DNA of 64,000 bases, from the NCBI RefSeq assembly GCF_003206575.1, contig NZ_PZJO01000001.1, positions 274,720-338,719 on the forward strand, read 5' to 3'. Numbering within the stretch: the stretch's first letter is position 1; each line of letters starts with the position of its first letter. This DNA comes from Salinicola endophyticus. Its GTDB lineage: Bacteria; Pseudomonadota; Gammaproteobacteria; Pseudomonadales; Halomonadaceae. The position numbers were made by a program, and so were the translations under genes. Below are positions 39,303-50,661 of the stretch, in pieces. A model generated the notes under the pieces. The model saw only the letters and a list, made by a program, of their open reading frames with translations, made no database searches and was not told where the DNA came from.

Positions 39303-40544
39303 ATGTCGCTACCCCTCGGGCCGGGACTCGCCGGCACCCGCATCCTGCTCGGCATCAGTGCCGGTATCGCCGCCTACAAGAGCGCCCATCTCGCCCGCCT
39401 GCTGAAGAAGAGCGGCGCCGAAGTGCGCGTGGTGATGACCGACGGCGCCCAGGCTTTCATCACCCCGCTGACGCTGCAGGCGCTCACCGGTGAGCCGGTG
39501 CGCACCTCGTTGCTCGACCCCGAGGCCGAAGCCGGCATGGGCCACATCGAGCTGGCGAAATGGGCGGATATCATCCTGATCGCCCCGGCCACCGCCGACC
39601 TGATGGCCCGCCTGGCCCACGGTCACGCCGACGACCTGCTGACCACGCTGTGCCTCGCCACGGAAGCCCGCTGCCTGATGGCACCGGCCATGAACCAGGC
39701 GATGTGGCGTCACCCGGCGACCCTGGCCAATGCCGATCGGCTGCAAGAACTGGGCTGGACCCTGCTGGGGCCGGATGCCGGCGATCAGGCCTGCGGCGAT
39801 GTCGGCCTCGGGCGCATGCTCGAGCCGGAGACGATCTTCACCCGGCTGCAGCAGGCGCTCGACCCCGCAGCGGCCATCTCGACCCAGGATCTCGCCGGCC
39901 GCCGGGTGGTGATCACCGCCGGACCGACCCGCGAGGCGCTCGACCCGGTGCGCTACCTCTCCAATCACAGCTCCGGCAAGATGGGCTACGCCCTGGCCGC
40001 CGCCTGCGCCGCGCGGGGCGCCCAGGTGACGCTGGTGAGCGGTCCGGTGGCGCTGGCGACGCCGCCCGGCGTGGCGCGTGTCGACGTACTCTCGGCGTGT
40101 GAGATGCTCGCGGCCGTGGAAGCCGCACTCCCCTGCGAGCTGTTCATCGGCTGCGCCGCGGTGGCCGACTACCGCGCCGCCAGCGTTGCCGAGCACAAGC
40201 TGAAGAAGGGCGACGACACCAGCGGCATGACGCTCGAACTGGTGCGCAATCCGGATATCGTGGCCACGGTGGCTGCGCGTTCCGAGCGCCCCTTCTGCGT
40301 CGGCTTCGCCGCCGAGACCCAGGCGCTGGAAACCCATGCCGGCGACAAGCTTTCGCGCAAGCGCCTCGATCTGATCGTGGCCAACGACGTCTCCCAGGCC
40401 GGACTCGGCTTCGGTAGCGACGACAACGCCGCCACCCTGCTGTGGCGGGAAGCGGACGCGGTGCGCCGCCAGGCGCTGCCGCCCCAGCCCAAGACGGCGC
40501 TGGCCACGGCGATTCTCGACCACCTGGTAACGCGCCTGCCCTGA
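39303..40544 (+). CDS. coaBC: Phosphopantothenoylcysteine decarboxylase / synthetase
   Basis: A 413-residue bifunctional CoA-biosynthesis enzyme. The N-terminal CoaC flavoprotein domain ([24 protein letters not shown]; the catalytic Cys in [12 protein letters not shown]) is joined to the C-terminal CoaB CTP-dependent synthetase ([31 protein letters not shown]). An earlier in-frame ATG at 39282 has an equally plausible ribosome site, so the start is uncertain by seven codons. It heads the coaBC-dut block. Confidence 0.95.
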   Translation: MSLPLGPGLAGTRILLGISAGIAAYKSAHLARLLKKSGAEVRVVMTDGAQAFITPLTLQALTGEPVRTSLLDPEAEAGMGHIELAKWADIILIAPATADLMARLAHGHADDLLTTLCLATEARCLMAPAMNQAMWRHPATLANADRLQELGWTLLGPDAGDQACGDVGLGRMLEPETIFTRLQQALDPAAAISTQDLAGRRVVITAGPTREALDPVRYLSNHSSGKMGYALAAACAARGAQVTLVSGPVALATPPGVARVDVLSACEMLAAVEAALPCELFIGCAAVADYRAASVAEHKLKKGDDTSGMTLELVRNPDIVATVAARSERPFCVGFAAETQALETHAGDKLSRKRLDLIVANDVSQAGLGFGSDDNAATLLWREADAVRRQALPPQPKTALATAILDHLVTRLP

Positions 40545-40577
40545 CGTCCCCCCGTGCCGGCACACACCCATCAATGG

Positions 40578-40599
40578 ACGCCGCCCTGCACGGCGGCGT
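40578..40599 (+). terminator. Hairpin between coaBC and dut
   Basis: An 8-bp stem ACGCCGCC/GGCGGCGT with a six-base loop, about 34 bases past the coaBC stop. There is no T tract. It may attenuate or process the coaBC-dut transcript. Confidence 0.4.
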
Positions 40600-40705
40600 T
40601 CGCCGGCCACCAAGCGATGGTAAGCTAGTGCCGACTTCTGCTGCCGCCCGCCGTCGCGGTGGCGATATTCTATTCATCACGTTTTTGCAGGAATCACGTT
40701 TCGTC

Positions 40706-41179
40706 ATGACCAGCCCCGCCTCGCCCGCGCCCAAGCTCGCGGTCAAGATTCTCGATCCGCGCGTGCACGACTATCCGCTGCCCCACTACGCCACCGAGGG
40801 CAGTGCCGGCATGGACCTGCGCGCCCTGCTCGACGCCCCGCTGACACTGGCCCCCGGCGACAGCGCGCTGGTGAGTACCGGCCTGGCGATCCATATCGGC
40901 AATCCGCAGCTCGCCGGCGTGGTGCTGCCGCGCTCCGGGCTGGGCCACAAGCACGGCATCGTACTGGGCAACCTGGTCGGCCTGATCGACTCCGACTACC
41001 AGGGCGAGCTGATGATCTCGGTCTGGAACCGCGGCCGCGATACCTTCACGCTGGAACCCGGCGAGCGTCTGGCCCAGTACGTGCTGGTTCCGGTCGTGCA
41101 GGCCGAGCTCGAGATCGTCGAAGACTTCGTCGCCACCGAGCGTGCTGCCGGCGGCTTCGGCCATTCCGGCCGGCAGTGA
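40706..41179 (+). CDS. dut: dUTP diphosphatase
   Basis: A 157-residue trimeric enzyme splitting dUTP to dUMP and PPi, which keeps uracil out of DNA. All five family motifs are visible: [39 protein letters not shown] and the C-terminal [11 protein letters not shown] arm. The ATG at 40706 is supported by CAGGA upstream; the long upstream frame belongs to the coaBC end in another frame. Confidence 0.97.
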   Translation: MTSPASPAPKLAVKILDPRVHDYPLPHYATEGSAGMDLRALLDAPLTLAPGDSALVSTGLAIHIGNPQLAGVVLPRSGLGHKHGIVLGNLVGLIDSDYQGELMISVWNRGRDTFTLEPGERLAQYVLVPVVQAELEIVEDFVATERAAGGFGHSGRQ

Positions 41180-41237
41180 CCAGCGCCCAGGATAGAAATC
41201 CTGAGGCGACAACCGTGAAGCGAGCAAGGAGAGTCGC

Positions 41238-41825
41238 GTGGCGCTAGGCGCAACCATCTACAAGGCCAGGCTCAATCTGAGTGACCTGGACCACCACTAC
41301 TACGCCACCCACGCCCTGACCGTGGCATGCCACCCCTCCGAGACCGCCACCCGCCTGATGGTGCGGCTGCTCGCGTTCATCGACAACGCCCACACGCTCA
41401 ACGCGCCGGCCAATCAGGCGCCGGGCGAACTGAGCATGACCCGAGGCCTGAGCAGCGACGACGAACCGGATCTGTGGCTCACCGCCGCCGACGGGCGCAT
41501 CCTGGCCTGGATCGAACTGGGCGAGCCGTCGCTCAAGCGTATCAAGCAGGGGCTCTCCCGCGCCGAGACGGTGCTCGTCTACCCCTACTCGCCGCGCAGT
41601 GCCGAGCAGTGGTGGAGAAAACTCGGCGACGACATTCGTGCCCTGCCCCGGGTCCGCGTGCTGAGCGTGCCGGCGGCTCCGCTGGAGGCGCTGACCGGCT
41701 GGGTCGAGCGCAACATCACTCTGGACGCCACGCGCATGGAGGGGCAGTGGCTGCTGACCGATGGCCAGGCCACGGTATCGCTGGAGTTCGAGCGCTGGAG
41801 CGGCCCCGCCGAGGAGACCCCATGA
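41238..41825 (+). CDS. yaeQ: YaeQ family protein
   Basis: A 195-residue protein of the YaeQ family (KARLNLSDLDHHYYATHALTVACHPSET; DDEPDLWL; WIELGEPSLKRIKQG). The fold is related to PD-(D/E)xK nucleases, and the Asp/Glu/Lys positions of that core are kept in DEPDLW and WIELGEPSLKR. The cellular role is unclear. Its stop overlaps the algC start (ATGA), so the two are translationally coupled. Confidence 0.92.
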   Translation: MALGATIYKARLNLSDLDHHYYATHALTVACHPSETATRLMVRLLAFIDNAHTLNAPANQAPGELSMTRGLSSDDEPDLWLTAADGRILAWIELGEPSLKRIKQGLSRAETVLVYPYSPRSAEQWWRKLGDDIRALPRVRVLSVPAAPLEALTGWVERNITLDATRMEGQWLLTDGQATVSLEFERWSGPAEETP

Positions 41826-43228
41826 ACCGAGACCCACAGACACCCGCCAACGCAGTGCCCGCCTCGATCTTTCGCGCCTATGACATTCGCGGCGTGGTCG
41901 GAGAGACCCTCACCGAAGAGGGCGTCGAGTGGATTGGCCGCGCCATCGGCAGCGAAGCCGAGGCCCGCGGCCAGCAGTGCGTGATCGTCGCCCGCGACGG
42001 GCGCCACTCCGGGCCCGCCCTGGCGGCGGCGCTGATCCGCGGCCTGCGCGCCGCCGGCATTGATGTGATCGACATCGGCCGGGTGCCGACCCCGGTGCTC
42101 TACTTCGCCACCGCCACCCTGGCCGAGAGCGCCAGCGGGGTGATGGTCACCGGCAGTCACAATCCGCCCGACTACAACGGCCTGAAGATCGTGCTCGATG
42201 GTGTGGCACTCTCCAACGAGGCGATCACCGCGCTGCATACGCGTATCCGCCAGGGTGACCTGAGCCACGGCGAGGGCCGCCTGGAAAGCCGCGATCTGAG
42301 CCAGGCCTATCTCGACCGCATCCTCGGCGACGTGCACCTGGCGCGGCCGCTCAAGGCGGTGGTGGATTGCGGCAACGGCGTCGCCGGCGAGCTCGGCCCC
42401 AGGCTGATCGCAGCACTGGGGGCGGATACCGTACCGCTCTATGCCGAGATCGACGGTGACTTCCCCCATCACCACCCGGACCCCGGCAAGCCCGAGAATC
42501 TGACCGATCTGATCGCCGCCGTAGCCGCCCACGACGCCGACATCGGGCTGGCGTTCGACGGCGACGGCGACCGTCTGGGCGTGGTCACCCCAGCGGGAGA
42601 GATCATCTACCCTGATCGCTTGCTGATGGCCTTCGCCGAGGACATGCTCGAACGCAACCCGGGCGCCAAGGTGATCTTCGACATCAAGTGCACCGGCCAT
42701 CTGCCCCGGCGCATCGAGCGCGCCGGCGGCGAGCCGGAGATGTGGCGCACCGGCCACTCGCTGATCAAGGCCCGCATGCGCGAGACCGGAGCCCAGCTCG
42801 GCGGCGAGATGAGCGGACACATCTTCATCAAAGAGCGCTGGTACGGTTTCGACGATGGTCTCTACGCCGCCGCCCGGCTGCTCGAGATCCTGGCGGGCCA
42901 GTCGCGGGACGCGAACGCCTTCTTCGCCGACTATCCGCAGGACCCGAGCACGCCGGAGCTCAACGTCGCGGTCAGCGACGAGACCAAGTTCGCCATCGTC
43001 GCGCGCCTGGCGGAGAATGGCGATTTCGGCCCGGACGGCGTCAAGACCTCGCTGGACGGCATTCGCGTCGACTACCCCGACGGCTGGGGGTTGTGCCGCG
43101 CCTCCAACACCACACCGATGCTGGTGCTGCGCTTCGAGGGCCAGGATCAGGCCGCGCTCGAACGCATCCAGGGATATTTCCGCCACGCCCTCGAGGCCGT
43201 GGTGCCCGACGCGACGCTGCCGTTCTGA
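41822..43228 (+). CDS. algC: Phosphomannomutase/phosphoglucomutase
   Basis: A 468-residue alpha-D-phosphohexomutase (mannose-6-P/mannose-1-P and glucose equivalents) supplying nucleotide-sugar precursors for exopolysaccharide and LPS. The phosphoserine is S112 in VTGSHNPP, the metal loop is DGDGDR (246-251), the sugar loop GGEMSGH and the phosphate-binding loop RASNTTP are also present. It overlaps yaeQ and precedes argB by 67 bases, the same dut-algC-argB order seen in Pseudomonas. Confidence 0.95.
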   Translation: MNRDPQTPANAVPASIFRAYDIRGVVGETLTEEGVEWIGRAIGSEAEARGQQCVIVARDGRHSGPALAAALIRGLRAAGIDVIDIGRVPTPVLYFATATLAESASGVMVTGSHNPPDYNGLKIVLDGVALSNEAITALHTRIRQGDLSHGEGRLESRDLSQAYLDRILGDVHLARPLKAVVDCGNGVAGELGPRLIAALGADTVPLYAEIDGDFPHHHPDPGKPENLTDLIAAVAAHDADIGLAFDGDGDRLGVVTPAGEIIYPDRLLMAFAEDMLERNPGAKVIFDIKCTGHLPRRIERAGGEPEMWRTGHSLIKARMRETGAQLGGEMSGHIFIKERWYGFDDGLYAAARLLEILAGQSRDANAFFADYPQDPSTPELNVAVSDETKFAIVARLAENGDFGPDGVKTSLDGIRVDYPDGWGLCRASNTTPMLVLRFEGQDQAALERIQGYFRHALEAVVPDATLPF

Positions 43229-43289
43229 GCGCGCCGGGGCAGGCAGGAACAGGCATCAAGGGACATTCATTTCAACCTGGGAGCAGTGA

Positions 43290-44192
<903 letters not shown>

Positions 44193-44320
44193 CGCACTTT
44201 CGACGCGGGCCAGGAAGGCCCGCTCCGCTCTGCCTCGTCCGGGTCGTCATCGCCCCGGCAGCGCAGGGGGCGGAGTCACTCCAGGCAGGAGCCAAGACAC
44301 CACTACCGACAAGAACGCTC

Positions 44321-44935
44321 ATGACGCAGGCAACTTCAACGCTCTCCCGCCGCGAGCAGATCCTCCAGGCACTCGCACTGATGCTGGAAGAGGACAGCGG
44401 CAAACGTATCACCACCGCCGCCCTGGCGCGCCAGGTCGGTGTCAGTGAAGCGGCGCTCTATCGCCACTTCCCCAGCAAGGCGCGCATGTTCGAGGGGCTG
44501 ATCGAGTTCATCGAGACGAGCCTGTTCGAACGCATCCGGCGGATTCTCGAAGAGACGCCGGAGGCCCTGGGGCGCTGCGAAAAGATCATGCAACTGGTGC
44601 TGATGTTCGCCGAGAAGAACCCCGGGCTCAGCCGACTGATGGATGGCGACGTGCTCACCGGCGAGACGGCGCGGCTGCGCACGCGCATGTCTCAGCTGTT
44701 CGAGCGCCTGGAGACCCAGTTCAAGCAGATCCTGCGCGAAGCCGAACTGCGCGAGGGGCTGCGTCCACGGGTCGCCGTCTCGGCCAGCGCCAATCTGCTG
44801 GCTGCCTTCGTCGAGGGTCGCATCAGTCAGTACGTGCGCAGCGATTTCCGCCACCTGCCGAGCGCCCACTGGGAAGACCAGTGGACCCTGCTCGGCGCGC
44901 AGCTGCTGATCGGGCTCGCCACCACCAGCGCCTGA
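44321..44935 (+). CDS. slmA: Nucleoid occlusion factor SlmA
   Basis: A 204-residue TetR-fold DNA-binding protein that blocks FtsZ ring assembly over the nucleoid. The HTH is at about 33-55 (TTAALARQVGVSEAALYRHFPSKARMFEGL) and the characteristic C-terminal segment WEDQWTLLGAQLL is present. It sits beside argB and coaBC/dut, close to the E. coli arrangement coaBC-dut-slmA. Confidence 0.95.
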   Translation: MTQATSTLSRREQILQALALMLEEDSGKRITTAALARQVGVSEAALYRHFPSKARMFEGLIEFIETSLFERIRRILEETPEALGRCEKIMQLVLMFAEKNPGLSRLMDGDVLTGETARLRTRMSQLFERLETQFKQILREAELREGLRPRVAVSASANLLAAFVEGRISQYVRSDFRHLPSAHWEDQWTLLGAQLLIGLATTSA

Positions 44936-44969
44936 CCCGACACCAGCCGGCGTGACACCGGGGAACTAA

Positions 44970-45003
44970 AAAGCCCGGCCATGCATCAGCATGGCCGGGC
45001 TTT
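44970..45003 (+). terminator. Terminator of slmA
   Basis: A perfect 15-bp stem AAAGCCCGGCCATGC/GCATGGCCGGGCTTT with a four-base loop, 35 bases after the slmA stop. A short T tract follows on the plus strand; it can also serve the convergent rpoH. Confidence 0.85.
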
Positions 45004-45113
45004 GTATGTCTTGGCAGCGTCTACAAACGCCTAGGCCTGAGTTGACCCGCCAAGTCTGGGATGACACGCCAACAGCATGAACCGGCAACGCCTGACGGCG
45101 CGCCGGTCATCGA

Positions 45114-45980
<867 letters not shown>

Positions 45981-46278
45981 ATGCCGTGTCTCCATGCTAG
46001 GCGGTGCCCGGTTGCCGAGCGCACTATCGCTCGGGCGTCGCATCGCACCGCCGCAGGTTGTTAGGCCTGTCTATGATCGAGGAATGCTTCTATGACCCCG
46101 AGTGTAGACAAAAGTTCAATCGTTGAGCCAGCGCGACCCGGCGTTGGGACGGCTATCGACATCATGCCTCGAGACTATGACTACCCCGAGTGAAACGATG
46201 ACCATGCCAGCCGCTACTGCCATTCCAGGCTGACGTGAAGATGACGCAGACGTCGCGTGCCGTCTCGATCGGTTCGCG

Positions 46279-47250
46279 CTAGCGCGGCTTGGTCTCCGCC
46301 AGATGACGACCGACGGCGAGCCACGCGCCCAACCAGCCCAATAGTGTACTAAAAAGCAGCAGAAAAACCGAGTTGGACACGCCTAAAGTCGGTAGTGCGA
46401 AGCGCGCGCCGTAGCTCTCGGCCAGCGCGTTCACCGGCGCGGCCAGCCAGTTGCCCCCCAGGGCCAGTATGCCCAGCGCCAGCAGGCCGCCGCCGAGCCC
46501 GTACCAGGCGCCGCTGTAGAGAAACGGCCGCCGTACGAAGGCGTGGGTGGCACCGATCAGGGTCACCACTTCGATCTCCTGACGCCGACTCTCCACCGCC
46601 AGGCGGATGGTATTGCCCACCACCAGCAGTACCCCGAGCCCGAACAGCAGGCCCAGCGCCAGCGCCACCCGCTGGCCCAGCGCCGCCAACTGCTGCAGGC
46701 GGTCGAGCCAGGCCAGATCGAGGCGCACTTCATCCACCCCCGGCAGCTGGCCGAGACGCTGGCTCAACGCCTGCACCGCGGCCGGGGAGGGGTCATCCGG
46801 TGTCACCACCACGCTGGCCGGCAGCGGGTTGCGCTCGAGCTGGCTGAGCGCGTCGTCCACCCCCAGCGCGCGCTGGAACTCGTCCAGCCCCTCGGCGGCA
46901 GTCACCAGCCGCGTCCCGGCCACGCCGGGCTCGGCACCCAGCGTCTCGGAGAGCGCCAGGGCACGGCTCTCGTCGATATCGTGATCGAAGTAGACGGTCA
47001 GCGTGGCGCTCTCGTCGAGCTGGGCATCGAGCAGCTGGGCGCTGTCCAGCACCAGCCACAGTCCGGCGGGCAGGATCAGCGCAATGGCGATCGCCAGCAT
47101 CGTCAGCAGCGTGGCCAGCGGACGCCGTACCAGGCGCAGGGCACTGTCGCCGAGCATGGCGCGATGGTGACGCAGCCAGGCCCGCCCGCCCCCGGCGGGC
47201 CCCGGTCGGGCGCGCTGGGCGCCGCGCGGCGCCGGCTGACGTTCGCTCAT
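46279..47250 (-). CDS. ftsX: Cell division protein FtsX
   Basis: A 323-residue ABC-transporter-like membrane protein with four hydrophobic helices (about 45-70, 195-220, 245-270 and 290-315). A large periplasmic loop follows TM1 (residues about 75-190), which in other species activates septal murein hydrolases through EnvC. The basic N-terminal tail is unusually proline/arginine-rich. The start overlaps the ftsE stop by 4 bases. Confidence 0.94.
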   Translation of the reverse strand: MSERQPAPRGAQRARPGPAGGGRAWLRHHRAMLGDSALRLVRRPLATLLTMLAIAIALILPAGLWLVLDSAQLLDAQLDESATLTVYFDHDIDESRALALSETLGAEPGVAGTRLVTAAEGLDEFQRALGVDDALSQLERNPLPASVVVTPDDPSPAAVQALSQRLGQLPGVDEVRLDLAWLDRLQQLAALGQRVALALGLLFGLGVLLVVGNTIRLAVESRRQEIEVVTLIGATHAFVRRPFLYSGAWYGLGGGLLALGILALGGNWLAAPVNALAESYGARFALPTLGVSNSVFLLLFSTLLGWLGAWLAVGRHLAETKPR

Positions 47251-47915
47251 GCCGCCTCCCCGTCGCGGACCAGGCGCCCCTCGCGCAGCTTGAGCACGCG
47301 ATGGCGCAGGCGCGCGATCAGGGCCAGGTCGTGGCTGGCGATCAGCACCGTGGTGCCGATGCGATTGAAGTCCTCGAACAGCCGCATGATATCGGCCGAG
47401 AGCTGGGGGTCGAGGTTGCCGGTGGGCTCATCGGCGAGCAGCAGCGCCGGCTTGTTGACCACCGCACGGGCGATGCCGACCCGCTGCTGTTCGCCGGTGG
47501 AGAGTTCGATCGGCAGCGCGCGCTCGCGGTGCAAGAGGCCGACCTTGTCGAGCGCCGCGCGCACCCGGCGCGCCGCCTCGTGGGGCTCGATCCCCTGGAT
47601 GGTCAGCGGCAGGGCCACATTGGCGAAGATATCGCGGTCGAACAGCAGCTGGTGATCCTGGAACACCACCCCGATCTGGCGCCGGTAATAGGGCACCTGG
47701 CTGAGGTGCAGGCGGTCGAGATCGTGCCCGGCGACCAGCACGCGCCCGCGGGAAGGACGCTCGAGGCGCATGATCAGCCGCAGCAGCGAGCTCTTGCCGG
47801 CGCCGGAGTGGCCGGTGAGGAACAGCATCTCACCGCGCTCGACCCGGAAATTGATATCGGCGAGCGCCTCGAAACGCCCGCCGTAGCGCTTGCCGACATG
47901 CTCGAACGCGATCAT
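47247..47915 (-). CDS. ftsE: Cell division ATP-binding protein FtsE
   Basis: A 222-residue ABC ATPase that pairs with FtsX at the division septum. Walker A is GHSGAGKSS (35-43), the signature LSTGEQQRVG, and Walker B LLLADEPTGNLD. It overlaps both ftsY and ftsX by 4 bases, giving a tightly coupled ftsYEX operon. Confidence 0.96.
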   Translation of the reverse strand: MIAFEHVGKRYGGRFEALADINFRVERGEMLFLTGHSGAGKSSLLRLIMRLERPSRGRVLVAGHDLDRLHLSQVPYYRRQIGVVFQDHQLLFDRDIFANVALPLTIQGIEPHEAARRVRAALDKVGLLHRERALPIELSTGEQQRVGIARAVVNKPALLLADEPTGNLDPQLSADIMRLFEDFNRIGTTVLIASHDLALIARLRHRVLKLREGRLVRDGEAA

Positions 47916-49444
47916 GAAGCGGCGTCACCGTCCCGGTCGAACAGCGCCTTGACGAAGGTGTCGGCATCGAACGGACGCAGATCGTCGAGCGTCTCGCCGA
48001 CCCCGATGAAACGGATCGGCGTGCCCATCTTCTTGGCCAGGGCGAAGATGATGCCGCCCTTGGCGGTGCCGTCGAGCTTGGTCAGGGTGATGCCGGTGAC
48101 CGGAATCGCCTCGTCGAAGGTGGTGGCCTGGGAGATGGCGTTCTGGCCGGTACCGGCGTCGAGCACCAGCATCACCTCGTGGGGCGCCGAGGCGTCGAGC
48201 TTGGCCATGACCCGCTGCACCTTCTTGAGCTCCTCCATCAGGTGGCTCTTGTTGTGCAGCCGCCCGGCGGTGTCGGCGATCAGCACATCGACCTTGCGCG
48301 CCCGCGCCGCCGCCACCGCGTCATAGATCACCGAGGCGCTGTCGGCACCGGTGTGCTGGGCGATCACCGGCACCCGGTTACGCTCGCCCCATACCTTGAG
48401 CTGCTCCACCGCCGCGGCGCGGAAGGTGTCACCGGCCGCCAGCATCACGCTGCGGCCCTCGTTCTGGAAGCGCTGGGTCAGCTTGCCGATGGTGGTGGTC
48501 TTGCCCACCCCATTGACCCCGACCATCAGGATCACGAATGGCCCTTCGCCCTTGGGCGGCAGCGTCAGCGGCTGGGTCACCGGTTCGAGCAGCGCCGCCA
48601 GCTCCTCCTGCAGGGCGCGGTAGAGCGCATCGGCATCGGCGAGCTCCTTGCGCGAGACGCGCTCGGTCAGCCGCGCGATGATCTCGCTGGTGGCCTCGAT
48701 GCCCACGTCCGCCAACAGCAGCTGGGTTTCGAGATCCTCCATCAGCTCGTCGTCGATCTGCTTCTTGCCCAGCAGCAGATCGGCGATGCCATCGGTCAGA
48801 TTGGCGCGGGTACGCCCGAGACCGGCGCGTACCCGCGCCAGCCAGCCGCCCTTGGGCTTCTCGCGCGGGGCCGGGGGCGCCTGCGCCGGCAGACTCTCGG
48901 ACGCGCCGCTCTCGGCCTGCAGCGGCTCACTGGCGGCGACCTCGGCGGGGGCCGCCTCGGCCGCTGCCGCCGGCGCCATGTCGGTAGCGGGCTCATCCTC
49001 GGCCAGCGCCTTGGTATCGCTCTCGTTCAGCGCCGTGGCATCGCTCTCGCTCGGCGCCGTGGCATCGCTCTCGCTCGGCGCCGTGGCATCGTGGGCCAGT
49101 GCCGTCTCGCGGCTCGGCTCGGCCGGGGTTTCGCCGAGGGCGGAGGTCGCGGCCTCGTCGGCCAGCGGGGCATCCAGCGCCGCACGGGCAGCGGTCGTCT
49201 CGACCGGCTCGGGGTCGTAGTCGACCGCAGCGCCTCGCTCGGGGTCGGCGGCCTGCACCACCTCGTCTGCGGCGGACGCCTCAGGCTCGGGATGCACCTC
49301 CTGCACCGCGGCGTCCGCTGTCGGCGCCTCGGTCTCGGCGGCGCGGGCCTCCTCGGCGGCGCGCGCTTCGGCCGCCTCCGCTTCCCGGCGGGCGGCTTCC
49401 TGCTCCTGCTGCTGTTTCTTGCGGCTCTTGAATAGTCCGAACAT
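47912..49444 (-). CDS. ftsY: Signal recognition particle receptor FtsY
   Basis: A 510-residue SRP GTPase that docks ribosome-SRP complexes at the membrane. The start MFGLFKSRKK at 49444 gives the usual lipid-binding N terminus. A long acidic, Ala/Glu-rich A domain (about 20-200) contains three copies of an 8-residue unit (DATAPSES-like). It is followed by the N domain and the G domain with GVNGVGKTTT, DTAGR and TKLDG. The A domain is long and very acidic, consistent with a halophile. Confidence 0.95.
   Translation of the reverse strand: MFGLFKSRKKQQQEQEAARREAEAAEARAAEEARAAETEAPTADAAVQEVHPEPEASAADEVVQAADPERGAAVDYDPEPVETTAARAALDAPLADEAATSALGETPAEPSRETALAHDATAPSESDATAPSESDATALNESDTKALAEDEPATDMAPAAAAEAAPAEVAASEPLQAESGASESLPAQAPPAPREKPKGGWLARVRAGLGRTRANLTDGIADLLLGKKQIDDELMEDLETQLLLADVGIEATSEIIARLTERVSRKELADADALYRALQEELAALLEPVTQPLTLPPKGEGPFVILMVGVNGVGKTTTIGKLTQRFQNEGRSVMLAAGDTFRAAAVEQLKVWGERNRVPVIAQHTGADSASVIYDAVAAARARKVDVLIADTAGRLHNKSHLMEELKKVQRVMAKLDASAPHEVMLVLDAGTGQNAISQATTFDEAIPVTGITLTKLDGTAKGGIIFALAKKMGTPIRFIGVGETLDDLRPFDADTFVKALFDRDGDAAS
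49017..49088. repeat. Tandem 24-bp repeat inside ftsY
   Basis: Three head-to-tail 24-base units (49017-49040, 49041-49064 and 49065-49088), the last two identical and the first with two differences. Units stay in frame and encode the acidic linker motif APSESDAT. They are a likely site of length variation between strains. Confidence 0.85.
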
Positions 49445-49572
49445 GGATGACTTCGCTGCTGATGGCCGTGGCGACGACGCCTTCCCGGCGGGCGTCGACA
49501 CGGCCTCGGAAAAGGTCGATATCGAGCGTCAATCCTATCACCGCGAGGGTGGCGGGGGTACAATTGCGCGCC

Positions 49573-50226
49573 ATGAATCGACGTCGATCCCAGCGTGGCG
49601 CCCCGGGCGGGCGGGCCACCTCCCCTGCCGCCGACAGCGGCCGTCGCGGCCAGCGTGCCTCACACGGCGGGCGCGGCGAACTGCGCCTGATCGGTGGCGA
49701 ATTTCGCCGCCGCCGGCTGCCGATTCTCGACAGCCCCGGGCTGCGTCCGACACCGGACCGGGTGCGCGAGACACTGTTCAACTGGCTCGCCAGTGAGCGC
49801 TACACCGCACGGGTACTGGACCTGTTCGCCGGTACCGGCGCGCTGGGGCTGGAGGCGCTCTCCCGCGGCGCCGGCGAGGTGCACTTCGTCGAAGCGGCGG
49901 CCCCGGTGGCCGCCGCGCTGACGCGCAACCTGGCCACGCTGGGGGCTGAGGCCACGGTGCATCGCAGCGATGTCGCCGCCTATCTGGCCGGACCCGCGGC
50001 CCCCTGCGGGCTGGTGTTCCTCGACCCCCCGTTCCGCCAGGGGCTGGCGGCGGCCACCTGCGAACGGCTGGAGCAAGGGGGCTGGCTCGAACCGCACGCC
50101 TGGATCTATGTCGAGACCGAGCACGAGCTGGCGTGGCAGCCGCCACCCGGGTGGCAACTGCACCGGGAACTGCGCGCCGGCGACAGCCACGCCCGGCTGT
50201 TCCGGCGCACTCCGCCAGAGGCCTGA
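49573..50226 (+). CDS. rsmD: 16S rRNA m2G966 methyltransferase
   Basis: A 217-residue SAM methyltransferase modifying 16S rRNA G966. The SAM site is DLFAGTGALGLEAL at 83-96 and the catalytic DPPF at 151-154; RPTPDRVRETLFNWL is the family signature. The first 35 residues are a basic, low-complexity extension (MNRRRSQRGAPGGR). It is divergent from ftsY across 128 bases, the conserved gammaproteobacterial arrangement. Confidence 0.95.
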   Translation: MNRRRSQRGAPGGRATSPAADSGRRGQRASHGGRGELRLIGGEFRRRRLPILDSPGLRPTPDRVRETLFNWLASERYTARVLDLFAGTGALGLEALSRGAGEVHFVEAAAPVAAALTRNLATLGAEATVHRSDVAAYLAGPAAPCGLVFLDPPFRQGLAAATCERLEQGGWLEPHAWIYVETEHELAWQPPPGWQLHRELRAGDSHARLFRRTPPEA

Positions 50227-50399
50227 CGCCGCCCGTGCCGCCGTCTCCACATCGAGACGCTTGTCGCCGCCGGCCACGCCACGTAGGCTGGCGGCCAGCC
50301 GAGTCATCGGCAGTCGCGGGCGTCACTCACCCGCATGACCGCAGGCTGGCGGTCACGCTTGTGTCACCTGCAGCCGTCGTCAACCCCAAGGAGAGCGTC

Positions 50400-50603
50400 A
50401 TGAACGGAGAGATCTTCGCCCAGCTCGAACAGAAGATTCAGAATGCCGTCGACAGCATCGAAATGCTGAAGATGGAAAACGAAGAGCTGAAGGCCGAGAA
50501 CGCCCAGCTGCGCCAGGAGCGCGACGAGTGGGAACGCCGCCTGGGCGGCCTGCTCGACAAGCTGCGCGCCCTCGACGAGACACCCAGCGACGCCGGAGCC
50601 TGA
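50400..50603 (+). CDS. zapB: Cell division protein ZapB family
   Basis: A 67-residue coiled coil (heptads from LEQKIQNAVDSIEMLKMENE through LRQERDEWERRLGGLL) resembling ZapB, which links FtsZ/ZapA to the MatP-bound terminus region. The ATG follows CAAGGAGAGC. Placement near ftsYEX/rsmD rather than glpF differs from E. coli, but the length and pattern fit. Confidence 0.8.
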   Translation: MNGEIFAQLEQKIQNAVDSIEMLKMENEELKAENAQLRQERDEWERRLGGLLDKLRALDETPSDAGA

Positions 50604-50661
50604 GGCCCCGCTCAGCCCGTCTCGCGGCACCGGCGACCGCCCCGGTCGTCGGTGCCACCGC

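Noticed and set aside
49017-49088. CRISPR-like array
   Set aside because: The 24-base units are head to tail with no spacers and are in the ftsY reading frame.
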